Translations under genes and position numbers: made by a program
From: Anarhynchus alexandrinus
Lineage: Eukaryota > Chordata > Aves > Charadriiformes > Charadriidae
Direction: 5' to 3'
NCBI GenBank assembly: GCA_008711295.1
Contig: VUYV01000177.1
Span: 1,058,920-1,122,919 of the forward strand
DNA length: 64,000 nucleotides
Shown here: piece after piece, positions 13,650 through 26,200 of the stretch
How the letters are laid out: the number at the start of each line of letters is the position of its first letter
Numbering within the stretch: the stretch's first letter is position 1
Notes under the pieces: generated by a model
Seen by the model: only the letters and a program-made list of their open reading frames with translations
What the model was told of the DNA's origin: nothing
Databases searched by the model: none

Positions 13650-13676
13650 TAATTAACTATTAAGTAATTAACTATT
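13650..13676. repeat. tandem TAATTAACTATT repeat (homeodomain-type motifs)
   Basis: TAATTAACTATT occurs at 13650-13661 and 13665-13676, a 15-bp period. Another TTAATTA lies about 30 bp upstream, near 13618. TAATTA is the core bound by many homeodomain proteins, so a regulatory role is conceivable. The same pattern can arise by simple duplication in AT-rich DNA. Confidence 0.6.
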
Positions 13677-13689
13677 TGCTTGAGAGATC

Positions 13690-16600
13690 ATAATGCTTCC
13701 GCTAATGGAGTAAATAGGTGATATGGGAGCTTTTGAAAGTGCATTAGAGGTTTTATATATAAATATGTGTATGTTTATATGTTCCTGATATACATCTGTA
13801 TCAGGAATTAAGCAGGAATGGATGCTGAATGCTCTAGGAAATGTTTATGGTGCTTAAGTCTGACTTGCGACCCAGTAAAGGAACTTTAATGCAAAAGTGC
13901 TGCTAGCAGCTTGCAGGTGCTGCGAGGTTGGGCGCTCACCCCCTGGAGATAGCTGAGGGCCCCTGACCTGCGATCAGGGCTGAGAGAAGCTGGTGCTTCT
14001 TGTGGTTGACTGATTCCTCCTTCGGTCCTGCTCTGTGAACAAATGCATCTGTGTGTTGTGGGTCAGTTGCCTCCCTGTTCTTTATCAATGCCACTTTGGA
14101 GTAGCAGTAGATAACACTCTTATAAGTTGCTGGAAGGACTGGGTGAGACTATGGAGTTCCCGAGCTGTTTTCCTTTAAATGATAAGTAGGACACAGCCAC
14201 CTTTTTCCCAATGTTTGGGTACAGAAGCAAATGTTTACGTTAAGAAACAGATATTAGCTTTTGAAGTGGAAAATTATTTCAATATGCTTTGAATAGAATA
14301 TTTCACTGTACCTTAGAAAAGTCCCTGCTTCATTTTTCCAGCTTGCTTTGCAGAAATGTTCTCGTTAATATTCAGTGAAAAGTGAATTATTTCAGCAGGG
14401 AGTTCCATTTTCCTTGTTTTCAAAAGGTTGCGTTGTGCTCTTGAAATTACTTGAATATCACTGTTGTGGCTAAATTACTGCATAGGAAGCTATGCGGAAA
14501 ACCCCCAAGCATTCATAAACCAGAGCATGACCAAATTTATGTGACTAATAGCACAATTTTGTTTAGAACTTTCTTCTAATATCTTTCATCCTGTATGGTA
14601 AACTTTCTAATGTAGACGATATCACCTGGTGTAATGTTTTCACAAGGCTGAATTTGCACTCAGTTTAAGAAAAATCAATATTTGTTACTAGAAGCTATTG
14701 TTTGTTTATCCTTCAGTCAGCTAAAGGACCAGCATGGAAGCTGAAGTGGTTGAAAAAGACTTTGGTCTACTTCAGTCTATTCATGAGCAAAGGTTTACCT
14801 AAACTGGGAGACCATTAAGAGAGAAAAGGAAATGAACACAATAGTATGAGAAACAGACACAGAGAATTTTAAAAATAACTCTATTAGCAATGCAAGTTGT
14901 GCAGAATCGTTTTTTTTTCTTTAACTCACTAATGCAGCTCTGAAGCAGTAGTGAAGCAAAGCAGGAGAACAGTCATGACATTGCCGAGCTGAAACTGCGT
15001 TTTGAAAGTAATGTTGCTTTCATCTTCCTTCCTGGGTGAGAGGTGTCAGGTATTACTAAAAGCACTGCTTGTTTCTAATAACTGTGACAAATTGCTGCCC
15101 ACTTTAATTTCTGCGGTTTATTTCCTGCTTGTAATTCTCTACTGCCGCTCTATAGTTAAGGCCTAGAAGGTTCTTAAGCACAGCTGATGTGGACTTAGAC
15201 AAAAGGACCACACTATTGCCAGAGAGTCATTTTGACAGTTGTCTTTTACCAGTCCAGCACTGTGATCTCCTTGAATTTTCTGTTTTCATATTAATTTTAA
15301 AATATTTCATGCTGTCCTCAAAATCAAAATAGTCAATGTTTTGGTGAATAACAATTATAGAGCAACAATTGTCAGACATGACAACACAATGTGTTGTTTG
15401 GCAGAACATTTGTGGTAAGGGCATAGCTTAAATGGGCAGCAAACTACTCTCCACTTTGGATTCCCCTAGGCTTCAGCCATTGCTTGGCATTTTGCCTCTC
15501 CCTTCCCCACTCTGTTACTTGATGTCTTTGCCAGACTATTGTTCTATATGCTCCTCTCAATTTTACCTTTTTGAGCCCTGTGGCCTCAAGTGTATATTTA
15601 ACTTTGGGCCTATTCTATAGTGCTTTCTTGAACTGGATGCTAAACATTTCTGTATTTCCTATTAATTTCACTATAAAAAAAAAAAGTTAGAGAATGTGCA
15701 GTCGCTTTGTTTCTTCTTTCAATATTATTTACTATTTGTACTATGTAAGTGACACTGTTTGACTGATGCTTGAAATCGATGGATATAATCAATCAATAGG
15801 TTAAGCCTTAGCAACTCATTAGCTGAACTGTTAACTGCCTGTGTATGTGCTATTTCTCTGCTGTTGTTAGCAGTTGCCATATCAATGCTGCTCAACAAAT
15901 GAGTCTTACTAGGTGGTGTATATTTGCTCACATTCTTATACATTTTGGAGGTTCTAGGAAGAAAAATAAGCTTATGTGTGTCCAGTTTTTTCGCACCTCT
16001 ATCTCCTGTGTACAAGAGTATACGGTGTCTGTTTAAATGATTCATTCATTCGGTAAAAATTTTTGTGCACCCAGGAATACAGGACCGTTTTTGTGCTTTA
16101 TCTCAGTCAGTAGCATTGTGGTGCATTTGTAGCCTATGTGCTAACTTGGTGTTGTATTTCATTTTAAAAAGAACATTCATTACTGAAATGCCAAAGTTTT
16201 TGCTGCAGTAGCTCCAATGAAAGGCATTTCAAGCTGTTCTAGGGAGAGAAAATGGGAAATGAAGAAAGATGATAGGCCTCAGCATTATCTTTATTTCACT
16301 GACAAGGAATCCTTTAATATTCAGCTACAGTCGTAAATGGGATGTGAAAGATGCTTCATGAATAAAAGATACATAAATATTCACTTGAATTTGCACGGCA
16401 AGTTTTTTGAACATTGCATTTGATTTAACATTGACCGTATTATACAATTATTATAATACAACTCTGATATCACAATAAAAATAAAGTACAGTGTTAAATG
16501 TGGAATGAAAGAAAAACTGGTCTTTAATCATAGCTTAAAGTTCAGACAGGTGATAATTCTTTTTTTTTTACGTCAGTCCATAATATAAGAAATAATAGGT

Positions 16601-18699
16601 TTTCTTTGAAATTGTTTGCAAAAATTCTAAACTGCACTAAACAGGATGGGACGTTTTGCCAAATGGTTAGTCATCCTGACATAATTAACCAAAATGTTGC
16701 CACATTTTGAGGTGTATTTTCACAGCACAGTACAGTGCACTGGAGTGTATTTTCATGGCTCAATACAACACCGTGTAGAGCTATATACTGGATCCTGGCA
16801 GTACCTTGTTTATATGGTGCTGCAGTGAAAGCTAAAATTGTCTGGTGTATTTTGCTGTTGATTACTTCTGATTCCACAACTATGTAGGGAACCTCCATTC
16901 TGTGTTCAAGGGAATATTGCAGGCATGCCTTGAGGCAGAGATTAACACATCTTCCAAAGATTTCAGGGAATCTAATGATACAGCAAAGCTCCTGGTGGAT
17001 TTTTCAAAAGAGTTGGAGCTATTTATGTAAGCAATAGGGTTTTTCCACCAACACTCAGCTTCGGCAATGGCTTAAGTGAAACAAGACCTCCTGCACCACA
17101 TAGCAACAATAGCGTAGAGAGGGACTTGTGCGCTATGAGAGCTTTCTGCAGGGACTTAGTTATAATTACAAGGAAGGAAACGATCATGTGGGATCAATAT
17201 GTGAACTAGGTTATTTCCACAGTACCATATATGACTACAAATATATGTCTTCTTAAAGGGACCAGCTTTTAAGTCCCAGCGATACCAGTGTACTAGATAA
17301 AGCACTTTGAGTAACTTGGCTGAAAAAATGAAGAAGCTCCATGTGGAAGCTGCTTTGGTGTCTTCAGTGACTGAGGGGAGAGAGGCCCTGGCTCCAAGGC
17401 CAGGTGAGCTTCTGTGGTGACTCAAGGCAGACAGTGATGACGATGGAACTGCCCAAGCAGAAAAATGTGCCTTTTAAGTGTGAAACTGACAAAAATATTT
17501 GGTATGTATTTATAATGACACTCAATAGACAAAAAGATTAAAAAGCCAAATAAGTCAACTTCTGGAAGAACATGGAAACAGAAATTCTTAGGCAACAGAA
17601 AATTGCATTATTAGATTTGTCTGCCAAACCTCATCACTTCCACCTGTCCATGAAAGTCATAGCAAAGATTTTTATTCTGTTTCTCTCTGCCCTTCTGCTT
17701 GTTCTTAGTGGCCTACTGGTCAACAAAACACCCTCCCTGGAAAAGGTAAAAGATAGACAGTATCTTATATTCTATTGAGTATCTGCACTACATTTTCCCC
17801 ACTAAATTCTCTTCCTCTGAACCATACGATTTGAGTCTTTGCCACAGAGCTTCTGACAGAGTGTGTTATTGCCAAAAACAATTCCAAAAATAAAATTAGA
17901 CATATGGTACTTGGTAATAATGAATGAGCATCCAAGATTTCAATTTGGTTTCGGTAAGTGCTCAGAAATCTGGGTGTTTATCCAAAATAGAATTAGGCAG
18001 ATGAAAAACGGGCTGGAAATTTTCCTCAGTTGAACCGTATCAGAGATTTTTAATCTTTTCTGGGCTTGCTAGGAAGAGCCATCTTTTATTTTGGGGTCTT
18101 AAATAATTGTCAGATAGCCTGTGTTTTGGTTTTCACTTCCTTCTATTGAACTTTGAGCAAGTTGCTTTTCTGCACAGAAGGGCCTCATCTATTTTTAAAT
18201 AGATAATATGTTCTTTGCTTTATGGGATCATTGTTAAAGACAAATCTAAAATTCTGAGCGGCAGAGTACTGCGGTTATGTAGAAAAGGTGGCTATTTAGC
18301 TCAGATTTGATCTGAATTCCTGTCAGAATGTTAGTTTTAGTATTACCCCTAGTCTTCAGACTCTAGCTATTCAAAGAATCTGATATTGTAGAGTGAAGTG
18401 AAAGAAACGAAAAGAAAATAAATAGACCTGCTTCTGTTTAAGCCTGTGATATCCAATGGTTTATTCATGACCAGCCCTTATTTAATAAAAACTAGCTCTT
18501 TTACCCTGAATCTTTAGTGAATACCAATCTAGTAATTTTAAAATCTATTTTGTTAGCTTCTCATACCATACCCTGTACTTGATGTGGTTGTTTATCTAGG
18601 TGATGTCAATATGCGCTAGCATGTTTGTAAAAACAGAATTTAATATTGGATCAGAGATTCTCCCTTTATAATAATAAAAATTATACAATATGCTACATC
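13690..18699. other. unique sequence, no gene recognised
   Basis: No gene or element was recognised. A small G+C-richer patch lies at about 13865-14035. An 8-bp AT-rich inverted repeat occurs at 16437-16444/16452-16459. The 11-mer GTGTATTTTCA is duplicated 33 bp apart at 16712 and 16745. A signal-peptide-like open frame at 17650-17745 is listed as a finding only. Confidence 0.5.
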
Positions 18700-18731
18700 T
18701 GTGTGTATGTGTACATATATATATACACATG
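18700..18731. repeat. 32-bp perfect alternating purine-pyrimidine tract
   Basis: Every step from 18700 to 18731 alternates pyrimidine and purine, through TG, TA and CA units. It contains the inverted pair ATGTGTA (18707-18713) and TACACAT (18724-18730). Such tracts can adopt Z-DNA or cruciform shapes under supercoiling. It is also a small TG/TA microsatellite, about 140 bp upstream of the CR1 insertion. Confidence 0.75.
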
Positions 18732-18867
18732 AACAAATTTAGGAGTATGAGTAAACGGAAAAAAAATATCAGATCAACATAATTTTAGTCATTTTCAGTA
18801 TGACAGGAATTGATAACAAAGAATAAAACCAGAACATGTTGAAACAGTTTTACATAAAGTAAGCACA

Positions 18868-20523
18868 TCAAGGCCTACAGGGAGTGGAAACAGGGGTGGG
18901 TAGCCTGGGAGGAATACAGAGGAATCGTTCGAGCAGCCAGGGATCGGGTTAGACAAGCTAAAGCCCAGATAGAACTAGATCTGGCAAGGGATATTAAGAC
19001 AAACAAAAAATCTTTCTTTAAGTATGTCAATGAGAAAAGAAAGACTAGGGAAAATGTGGGCCCTATCTGGAAGGAAACACAAGAACTGGTTACCCGGGAC
19101 AGAGACAGGGCTGAGGTACTCAATGACTTTTTTGCCTCAGTCTTCACTGGCAAGGACTGCAGCCACACTGCCCGTGACGTCTCACCTCTGTGCCTGGCAA
19201 GATCATGGAGCAGATCCTCCTGGAAACTCTGCTGAGACACACAGAAATCAAGGAGGTGATTGGTGACAGCCAGCATGGCTTCACCAAGGGCAGATCATGC
19301 CTGACTAATTTGGTGGCCTTCTACGAAGGGGTCACAATGGCGGTGGACAAGGGAAGATCGACTGATGTCATCTACTTGGACTTGTGCAAGGCATTTGACA
19401 CTGTCCCACATGATATCCTGGTCTCTAAATTGAAGCGACGTGGATTTGACAAATGGACCGCTCGATGGATAAAGAACTGGCTGGACGGTCGCACTCAAAG
19501 AGTTGCAGTCAATGGCTCAATGTCCAAGTGGAGACCAGTGACGAGTGGCGTTTGTCAGGGGTCGGTACTGGGACCTGTACTGTTCAACATCTTTGTCGGA
19601 GACATGGACAGTGGGGTCGAGTGCACCCTCAGCAAGTTTGCCGATAATACCAAGCTGTTTGGCGAAGAAGACACTCTGGAGGGGAGGGATGCCATCCAGA
19701 GGGACCTGGACAGGCTGGAGAGGTGGGCCCAAGCCAACCTCATGCAGTTCAACAAGGCCAAGTGCAAGGTCCTGCACCTGGGTCAGGGCAATACCAAGCA
19801 CAAATACAGGCTGGGCGGGGAATGGCTGGAGAGCAGCCCTGAGGAGAAGGACCTGGGGGTGCTGATTGACGAGAAGCTCAACATGAGCCAGCAATGTGCG
19901 ATCGCAGCCCAGAAGGCCAACCGCATCCTGGGCTGCATCAAAAGAAGTGTGGCCAGCGGGGCGAGGGAGGTGATTCTGCCCCTCTACTCCACTCTCGTGG
20001 GACCCCACCTGGAGTACTGCGTCCAGCTCTGGAGTCCCCAACATAAGAAGGACATGGACCTGCTGGAGCGTGTCCAGAGGAGGGCCATGAGGATGATCCA
20101 AGGGCTGGAGCACCTCTCCTATGAGGAGAGGCTGAAAGAGTTGGGGCTGTTCAGCCTGGAGAAGAGAAAGCTCCGGGGAGATCTTATTGTGGCCTTCCAG
20201 TACCTAAAGCCTACAGGAGAGCTGGGGAAGGACTTTTTACTGGGGCATGCAGCGATAGGACGAGGGGGAATGGCTTCAAACTGGAAGAGGGCAGGTTTAG
20301 ATTGAACATTAGGAAGAAGTTTTTCACTTTGAGGGTGGTGAGGCACTGGAACAGGTTGCCCAGAGAGGTTGTGGAGGCCCCATCCCTGGAGGTGTTCAAG
20401 GCCAGGCTGGATGTGGCCTTTGGCAACCTGGTCTAGTGGGAGGTGTCCCTGCCTATGGCAGGGGGGTTGGAACTCTATGATCTTCAAGGTCCTTTCCAAC
20501 CTAAACCATTCTATGATTCTATG
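18868..20523 (+). mobile_element. CR1: CR1 LINE, 5'-truncated, internally deleted
   Basis: This is a non-LTR retrotransposon of the CR1 clade, and the longest copy in the window. ORF2 begins inside the region before the reverse transcriptase domain, so the 5' UTR, ORF1 and endonuclease are missing, the usual outcome of aborted target-primed reverse transcription. The short 3' UTR (20437-20523) holds the CR1 hairpin, GGTTGGAA at 20465-20472 pairing with TTCCAACC at 20494-20501. It ends in two perfect octamers, ATTCTATG at 20508 and 20516, with no poly(A). The body is G+C-rich against AT-rich flanks and fairly well preserved, suggesting a younger age than the relics at 6.7 and 8.9 kb. The 5' edge is placed where the ORF2 similarity starts, within about 10 bp. 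Confidence 0.95.
18873..20436 (+). pseudogene. CR1 ORF2 (reverse transcriptase) pseudogene
   Basis: The intact protein would copy CR1 RNA into the genome. The first frame (18873 to about 19175) covers the linker before the RT domain, ending in [13 protein letters not shown] junction at about 19166-19181 then jumps to [14 protein letters not shown] in another frame. Roughly 80-100 codons are lost there, including the KSMGPD..HPRVL block that the CR1 copy at 62.9 kb still has. The main frame (19190-20305, 371 codons from a GTG) carries the palm motifs DLCKAFDTV and [12 protein letters not shown]. It also has the catalytic box as FADN, with Asn for the second Asp, and the thumb [17 protein letters not shown] frameshift near 20235-20250 moves the C-terminal part ([22 protein letters not shown] to NLV, stop at 20434) into another frame. 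It is not functional. Confidence 0.93.
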
Positions 20524-23258
20524 ATCAAAGAAACAAAGTGAGTTGAAAACAAAGTAAAAATTACCAACAAACTGAAATTAACAGCTTGTCCACTGCATAT
20601 AGCAAAAAAATTGCTAATGGGTGAGCTGATGAAGGCAGACAAATTTGGATCCTATTTCTCACTCTAATTTATCTCTAGAAGATAAAATAGTAATACTGTT
20701 AATAACCACTGCTGTTTCGTTTTGACTTTGAAGGGTTTAGTTGACTTGATAGCATCAACTAACTTGCAGTGGATCAGAGGGGGAAAAATTCATTCATTAC
20801 TGAAACTGGAATCATGGCCTTACAGAGCTGTGGTAGCTTTTATAGTTGGAACCCAAATGCAATGGATGAGTGTTCTGCTGTAAAATAAGATACCAATTTC
20901 AGAACTGGCATTTTAGAGAGCAGTTAAATTCTGACAGAAAAGATATGCAGCTAAGAGCCTGTATGGGTTTTTTCTTTCTACTACAACTGATTTTCAATGT
21001 AGAGGTTGGTTGTGGTATTTCAGATTTAGTTTCAAATATCTTCCTTTTATTTTTTTTTTTTTTAAATTGAATTGTTGCAGATTTTTGATTTTGTTGTGCC
21101 AGTGGTATACAATCCCTAGTTCTCATGTGGAGATTAGATCCTGCTCACTTCTAAGGTCATAAGATCATGTTGAGTAGTCGTAAATGTTATATCTTGTAAA
21201 AGAAATAGTTACTGTCTATTTCTCTTCCTGGTTACATTTTCTTTTTCATTCACAAAATCTATTGAAGGTATTTAATTGGAATATGACTCAAAGAAATTTC
21301 AGGTTAGATTAAGTTAGTATTTATCAGACAATCTTATTGCATAACAGTCCATTTGGCTAATTTCGAAAATAATCATTAACTTTATCTGGTTTAGCTCTTG
21401 GGCATTCAAAAGACCAAGTAACAGACCCTTTTCAAGCCTCTTTCACCTTTTAAAATGTACTTTTATTTTAATTTTATTTGGCTAACAAGATTCCTTCACA
21501 ACACACTCAATTCATTAAAAATAGGTGAATTTATGTCATTTTTTTGAAGTGCAATTATGTTCATTCTCAGTGTTTTTCCATGTTTCACATTAATTTGTGA
21601 CACAGAACAACCCAAAATTCTTTGGGTACAAATGCAGTTGGCATTCAAAGCAGTAGTGTATGATCCTTACTATGAGTTTAGGCATGCAATCAAACAATAC
21701 AAAAATAGCAAATAGCATATTTTTTCTGGGATAGAGTTTCTGTACCCCAATGATAATTCCTTTACTGTCATCTGTCAAGAAGTGTCTGATACTATTCTCA
21801 GTAGGGTTCTTTTAACCTTTCTTGGGAAACAAGACTGGAGATTTGAATGCATTATATTAATCCTTGGTCTTCTTTATAAGTGGTTATGTTTACTTGTTAC
21901 CAGATGAGGTTTTGTGCTGTAAGTTCAACTGTTCCTCAAAACAAGTTTATCTTATGCCTTGGTAGAGGAAGGAATATATTGTGGTTGATAATACTGCCTT
22001 TTCTTTATACTATATTTATTTCTCGTCCTAAACTAGTAAAGTTGAATAAAATGTCTCACGTCATAGCAATGAAAAACAGGTGTAAATTTGTTCAGAATCA
22101 GGAACCTCCTTTTTCAGGAAGTGATCACTAAATCAAAGTGCCAGCTTTGCCTGTGCAGCATCTGGCTTCCTGATGAAATTCTCAGGTGATTGGGTAAAAG
22201 TCTTTGAAGCTGAGCCCACCACATCTGTTGGCGGGTCAAGAAGACACAGCAACAGAAATAGCTCTGTGCAATTTACCATTTGTTCTGAACGTGTGACAGC
22301 GCTGATCTCATGTAGGGACATCTGGAAGGACGAAGTGCTAGGTGTATGTTACAAAGACGTTTCTACAATCAGAGCTCATTGCCAACTATTAAGACCAAAA
22401 AGCCAGTAAAGAGGCTTCTTAAAAGTCTGACTTTAGCAGCAAAACTGGTGTAAGAAGGTTCAAAATCATAGCATATATTCTGCATTGAATAGGCATCTTG
22501 GAGAACCTGCTGAAGGCTCATAGCAATCGCTGTTAACAATAATTATAATTAAAAAAATATAAAAAGGAACTTCTACATTGATAATAGCACTTTGGATCAG
22601 AGGCTAGTTACTTTTTATGTGCATGAGTAGCAGTGCTATACAACAATGTAAGTGTTACTTTTCTGGAATAACAACTGCAGAATTAACATGTGAGAAGAGC
22701 CTAGCTCCTTGCTTTGCAACTACACTGCCAGAATCTTGGTGCTGGTGGATGAACAATTGTGTAGGCAACCTATTTCCTTACAGCTTTTTCTGAGTGAGTC
22801 TAAGAAATGGGAACTAATAAATCCTGAACACCTGCAGCAGGGTGTGGTTAAAGAAAGAGGAATCCTAAATTAAATACAACTTTGATAGTAGTCCTATTCT
22901 GCAGTCTTTTTCTGAAGCTAAAATATGCTGTCATGTCCATCTTCCAGTCCACTTCAACTGACTTCTATACTGCAATTTTAGCTTTAAGAAGTATTTAAGA
23001 AAGTTGGTATCTCTTACTCATATCAATGTCTTATTTCAATTATTTTAGTATTTTTCTTTAGCAAACTATCTAAATAATTTCATCAGGAACTTACACAGTG
23101 AGACAGTTTAGAAGATAATGACAAAAAGATTTTTTTTTTCCTCTGTTTATCATCAATCATGCCAAACTGCAAACACTGACAAAAAAAGTCAAGGCTTCAC
23201 CAGCTATGTCAAACACACTTGCATCGCATTAGACAATGGTTTTCTTTCTCTCTGGTTT
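20524..23258. other. unique AT-rich sequence, no gene recognised
   Basis: There are T-rich runs (for example near 21051-21063) and short open frames only. An open frame at 22173-22409 has no recognisable domain. No repeat family was seen. Confidence 0.5.
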
Positions 23259-23261
23259 GGT

Positions 23262-23299
23262 TTTTTTGTTTGTTTTGTTTTGTTTTGTTTTGTTTTTAA
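23262..23299. repeat. (GTTTT)n microsatellite
   Basis: About six GTTT/GTTTT units follow one another, after a T-rich lead-in. On the other strand this is an AAAAC repeat, related in composition to the A/C tracts elsewhere in the window. Confidence 0.85.
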
Positions 23300-26200
23300 C
23301 CCCTCTCTCAGTGCTAGTGGAAACATGCTCTGGAAAGACTCCAAAATGTTTCAAGACTAACGCTTCGGGCTGTGAGAGATAAGTGAAATATATGATATCT
23401 TCAGGGCTGACACTTCCAAATGCTTCTCTCTAAATAAATTGCATTGAAATTGACCCCCATAAATCCTTCTTTACGTTAGTTCTGGAAAAATCTGTCAGTT
23501 TACACAGGTCTGTTTTTTTTAGTGAGTTACATGACAAAGCCTGTTTTGTATATCTGATTGAATTGTCAATGTGTTTGAAAGAATAATTATTGGACTCTGT
23601 TATTGACCATCTGAAAACAAGTAATTAAGTCACAAACTCATAAAATATTTTTTATTGCACTTCTTTTTTTGAATAGTTTTGAGAGAAACTGTGCTTTTAT
23701 TCTGTCCCTTTAAGAGGACGAATAAAACACCAAAAAACTGTAAGAGAAGCTGGCTTTTAAGACAATCGTGTTAAAATAAAATGCCAAGGGATTTATAAGC
23801 ATAGTTCAGGCAGATGTTTTTAGAATTGCAATCATAAGAAATTCCTGCAAAGTGATAAGCAACAATTAAATTGGGCAGTGACCAATGAATGCGACATATG
23901 CTATGTAAAGAGAAACTAATTAGAAGTTAATTCACATCTCGTTTCTTAGCAGTGGGCCAATGCTATTTGCTTATATAACAACATAAACTAAAACTCAGTG
24001 ATTTTTTAGTACTCATATGCTGTTTGAAAATGAAAGTAACTACATCTGACCAGAATGTAGGAGTCCAAGGTAGGTGAAATCTGCATATCACTGCAGTCAG
24101 TGAAATGGAGCAGGTATTTCACTCTGGGGTACTCACAGGACATAGCAACATACAAGTCCCACATATGCCTTCTGCAAAGTGATAGCACAATGCGTTAAAG
24201 TATGGATTCTTTGCGCTGAGATAGATTTTTAACTTTCGATAACATACTGGAGAACAGGTAGAATCAGCAGAGTCATACGATTGTTGTATTTTGCTGATCA
24301 TTGTATTGAGTAAGGAATTGTAAGAGTAAGGAAGTAATTTTACCCTGTGTCTCATTTGTCAGAGATCACAGGATTCATTTTTTAACCTTCCTATGTATTG
24401 TGAGATTCAGTTCACTTTGTAAGTTTACTGTGGCATTTTCACTCAAAAGTTTCTTTGCAATTATAGTAACCTAGGACATTGGTCATCTCATTGTCTCTCC
24501 TGCTAATTCCTTGTGGTATACTATACTTCCAGTGCAGGCATAGAGCATTGTGGCAAACTTTGTGGCTTGAACATATGTCTGGGGGGTAGAGTATACTTCA
24601 ACATTTCTGATACCTTATTATTTAAAAAAATGCACAAACTGGAGTGGGAATGGGATACATTGGTAAATTCGAATGGGAGACAGTGAAATCAGAAAACAAA
24701 AATGTAAGCTCCTGGGATGTAAAGTGTATTTCAAGAAGTGGAGGTCTATTGCAGCTACAGTATTTTATTTACACTCCTGTTTCACTCTATCAGTTAAAGG
24801 CTTAGCTTATATCTTTTAATCAGTAGCCATTAAGCTAAGATTCCAGGGTTGCGCAAATATGCTATCATTGAGAAGATTACTGAAACAACTGATAGATGAT
24901 TTGAATGATGTCTTTAAAACTAACAGAGACAGTTGCACTCTCAGTTTCTGTGTGGAAGCAGGTCTCTGATATAAGCCCTTGGCTAAAAAACTTTATCATT
25001 GTCTTTTTTCGAGATTAGGCTGATCAAATAGTTTGCTTGGGAATGGGTTTGAGGAGAGAGCACAAGCTGTCTGTATCGTGAGCTAATGAGAAGCACTGCA
25101 GCACAACTCACTGAGTAGATCTGCTGGGTATTTACCATCATAAAAGGATATATCCATTGGACCTGCTTTTCAAAGAAACAAGTCAGGGGAAATAAAGGAA
25201 AAGATTAGGGCAAGAAATGGTTTATTAAAGCTCATTTGAAATCTAATTCATTCTAGCTCATCCACTGAGATCTACTTAGAGTTTATTGCTTTTTGTTGTT
25301 GTATTGGAAGTGACACATTTTAGAAGTCATTCCATGAGTCTGGGAAATGTAACCACTGGGTAGATTGCTAAGAATTCCTTAGGACATATTTCAACACTCA
25401 TGGCTGTCAGTAGTGGTGTTTTTCTTTACTTCATTTGGTGACTCAGTGTCCTAGCAAACCACAAACGGCTGCTGTTCAGAATTGTAAACAGAGACCCCAT
25501 GTTTCAAGCAGATAGAAAATGAACTATGAGAAATTTGTTAAAAAAATATGTAGCTGGTTAATTGGGCCATTTTTATATTCATTTTTCTGTTGTTAGCACA
25601 AGTTTCTCATTTGTTGAGATGTTAAAAAGCATGGCAGAAATTCTTGATAAAATGTTTTCTTGGGTATGTAACAGAATTTCTACAGATAAAGGAGGAGCAG
25701 AGAGAGTCATAAGGATCAATCAGGATAGCCTGTTGGTTCCAAAATTCACCTTTTGGAAAACTCTTTGCTCTGTCTTATTCAGGTCATCTGACAGTTGAGT
25801 GATGTGGTTTCAGCTCTCAGTGGATGTTTACAAAAACTTACTTATTATTTGTTCCAGACAGAGAACTGTTACTAGTCAGCGGTCAAGGCACCAAATTAGG
25901 CAGAGGCTCCACACAATAGTCAGGTTGTTGATGATTCCTTTGTCAGTTTTGATAGCTTTCATAGAAAACAGCACTAACAAAAATCTCAGGTTTTATGATA
26001 CTGAACAAAACCAACACCCAAAACATCACTCCCTTCTATGTCCCCCCAAATTCTCTTTTTCCAGAGTGCTATTTCAATTACTCAAAGAGAGTATGAGCAA
26101 TGAACACAAGGGATTAATCACTGGTGTGTGTGTGAATGCGTTGTGGGATTTTATTCAGACTCCTACATAAGGGATCTCTTCCAAATTCAGATTTAGATTC

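Noticed and set aside
13961..13979. CCCTGA/TCAGGG hairpin with 7-base loop
   Set aside because: A 6-bp stem is expected many times by chance in a window of this size.
16437..16459. GTATTATA/TATAATAC inverted repeat
   Set aside because: Only 8 bp and AT-only apart from the end base, so a chance occurrence is likely.
16712..16755. GTGTATTTTCA repeated 33 bp apart
   Set aside because: Only 11 identical bases and weak similarity beyond them.
19517..20113. 198-codon open frame on the minus strand
   Set aside because: It is antisense to the CR1 reverse transcriptase; G+C-rich coding sequence leaves its complement open.
25799..26170. 123-codon open frame on plus
   Set aside because: No motif recognised and no supporting signals around it.
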